Assembly (NCBI GenBank): GCA_963700425.1
Contig: CAVOXO010000002.1
Coordinates: forward strand, 372,001 to 436,000
Direction: 5' to 3'
Origin: CAVOXO01 sp963700425
GTDB taxonomy: Bacteria; Actinomycetota; Acidimicrobiia; Acidimicrobiales; Microtrichaceae
DNA length: 64,000 nucleotides
A program made the position numbers and the translations under genes. Positions within the stretch are counted from its first letter, which is position 1, and each line of letters opens with the position of its first letter. The notes under the pieces are model-generated. The model saw only the letters and a program-made list of their open reading frames with translations. It was not told the origin of the DNA and ran no database searches. Below, in pieces: positions 63,149 through 64,000 of the stretch.

Positions 63149-63856
63149 TCAGGCCGGAACGGCGCGCACGACGATGTTGTCCTGGTAGTGCCCGGCTCCG
63201 CTGTCGAAGGCACCTCCGCAGGTGATGAGCGTGAGCACGTGCGGGCCGCCCCCGCGGAAGATTTCGTCGGTGGGCAGCTCGTCCTTGTCGACCTGGAAGC
63301 GCTCGGTGACGACGTAGGTGTGAACGGCACCTCGATCATCGGTGACCGAGACATTGCTGCCGGTCCCGAGCTTGCGGAGGTCGAAGAAGACGCCGCGGGA
63401 GCCGTTGTAGTCGACGTGCGCCGCGATCACCGCGGAACCGAAGACCGATCCCACTCTCGGCCCCGGCCAGTACCAGCCCGCCTCGGACACGCCAGGGATC
63501 TCCATGGACCCGTCAGCGTTCAACCCCACCGCCACGACGGGGGCATCCACCCCGAGTGCAGGGATGCTGAGCCGTTGCGTGCCACGGGACGTCCTCGGAG
63601 TCGATCGGGTCGCCGCCGGAGCGGCCGGTGTGGTGGGAGGCGGGACCGTGGTGGTGGGAGGGGGGGTCGTCGACGTGGTGGTGGACGGCGAGTCGACGGT
63701 GGTGGTCGTCGATGTGGACGTCGACATCGCGACGACCGATTGGCCATCGAGGTCGGCTCGTCGCTCCCCGCTGGAGCCGAGCGACCAGGCCACGCCGATG
63801 ACGACGAGGATCACGACGGAGAATGTGAGAACGGCTCTGGCTCGTTGGGGAGACAT
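63149..63856 (-). CDS. Class F-like sortase
   Basis: 235-residue membrane-anchored transpeptidase (one N-terminal helix, AVLTFSVVILVVIGVAWSLG) with an extracellular Thr/Ser/Pro linker, then the sortase barrel. Catalytic His is in AVIAAHVDYNG, Cys in HVLTLITCGGAF, and Arg in QDNIVVRAV. The order LSIPALGVDAPVVAVGLNAD followed by GSMEIPG and the short LTLITC motif are typical of class F (E/F) sortases. It should attach LPXTG-like proteins to the cell wall. The gene upstream, entering at the right edge, encodes a probable substrate. ATG 63856. Confidence 0.88.
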   Translation of the reverse strand: MSPQRARAVLTFSVVILVVIGVAWSLGSSGERRADLDGQSVVAMSTSTSTTTTVDSPSTTTSTTPPPTTTVPPPTTPAAPAATRSTPRTSRGTQRLSIPALGVDAPVVAVGLNADGSMEIPGVSEAGWYWPGPRVGSVFGSAVIAAHVDYNGSRGVFFDLRKLGTGSNVSVTDDRGAVHTYVVTERFQVDKDELPTDEIFRGGGPHVLTLITCGGAFDSGAGHYQDNIVVRAVPA

Positions 63857-63891
63857 CGTTGCTCCGGAGTGAACGACACGGGACGCACGAA

Positions 63892-63919
63892 ACGGGGGAG
63901 GGCTGTCGCCCTCCCCCGT
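63892..63919 (-). terminator. Perfect 12-bp stem hairpin between sortase and substrate genes
   Basis: ACGGGGGAGGGC, loop TGTC, GCCCTCCCCCGT: a perfect stem between the end of the substrate-like gene (63946) and the sortase start (63856). No T-tract follows. It may terminate or attenuate read-through so that the substrate is made in excess of the sortase. Confidence 0.7.
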
Positions 63920-63945
63920 CATTGTGCACGGTGTGCGGTCGGGTC

Positions 63946-64000
63946 AGTCCTCGCGGCGGGCCCGGACGAGGGAGACCGAGGAGGCTCCGATGCCCATGAG
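63946..64000 (-). CDS. C-terminal end of a probable sortase-substrate protein (partial)
   Basis: Only 17 codons lie in the window: LMGIGASSVSLVRARRED then stop at 63946. A hydrophobic residue run ending in a positively charged tail (RARRED) is the expected C-terminus of an LPXTG-anchored protein; the LPXTG-like motif itself would be beyond the right edge. Its place directly upstream of a sortase supports this. The residues are few, so it could also be any single-helix membrane protein. Confidence 0.5.

Noticed and set aside
1..64000. tRNA or rRNA genes, insertion sequences, integrases
   Set aside because: No conserved tRNA arms, rRNA sequence, transposase or integrase motifs were recognised on either strand.

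Overview
The window is very GC-rich, compactly coded bacterial DNA in which GTG starts and 4-base ATGA/GTGA gene overlaps are common. It reads as an actinomycete chromosome, most likely of the class Acidimicrobiia or a relative (an inference from gene content). Supporting features are the Gram-positive coproporphyrin heme route (hemE, cpfC, cgoX, hemQ), an actinobacterial glucosyl-3-phosphoglycerate synthase, two LLM/F420-type oxidoreductases, a PAC2 protein, a class F-like sortase and a groEL under CIRCE control. No rRNA, tRNA, CRISPR array, insertion sequence or prophage was seen, and no stretch over about 210 bases lacks a plausible gene.

Layout. 0-5 kb: frameshifted gpmA, a TSUP exporter and a MacB-like ABC ATPase/permease pair. 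5.1-8.4 kb: a SnoaL-like gene, then a three-gene cassette of a beta-class DNA methyltransferase with an extra C-terminal domain, a small unknown protein and a putative PD-(D/E)XK protein (a candidate restriction or defence unit). 8.5-18.4 kb: wecB behind a possible 24-codon leader ORF, a carboxylesterase, a secreted EEP-fold lipoprotein, a fatty-acid hydroxylase/sterol desaturase-type protein, a pirin, two exported proteins and a HelD-like helicase. 18.5-23.3 kb: overlapping hemE-cpfC-cgoX-lnt. 23.4-30.4 kb: three paralogous secreted proteins of a family I do not recognise, with a KimA-like permease between the second and third. 30.4-35.5 kb: dtd, then a glycosyltransferase/methyltransferase/prenyltransferase-like/GtrA cluster that is heavily frameshifted. 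35.6-39.9 kb: tesB, a PQQ-type sugar dehydrogenase, GNAT, PAC2 and NUDIX genes. 39.9-43.9 kb: amt-glnK-glnD with a GlnR-like site upstream. 44-47.9 kb: small hypotheticals, a substrate-binding lipoprotein that stops early, and directly after it an AbiE-like toxin-antitoxin pair with its own promoter-like sequence and a 20-bp direct repeat. 47.9-56.7 kb: hemQ, amidohydrolase, LLM oxidoreductase, an Arg/Gly-rich protein behind nested inverted repeats, nagA, a lipocalin-like protein, groEL and a MoaD/ThiS-like carrier. 56.8-64 kb: gpgS, folP-amidase-glycerate kinase, a LytR_C protein, an 18-bp palindrome, an F420-type oxidoreductase, a sortase and the tail of a likely sortase substrate.

A feature of the whole window is that at least 17 genes with clear family identity are split by small indels, mostly one base in GC-rich runs, with seven broken genes in a row at 30.9-36.1 kb. 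This looks more like uncorrected sequencing error than gene decay. Where possible, the full intended gene is reported with the frameshift position in its entry.
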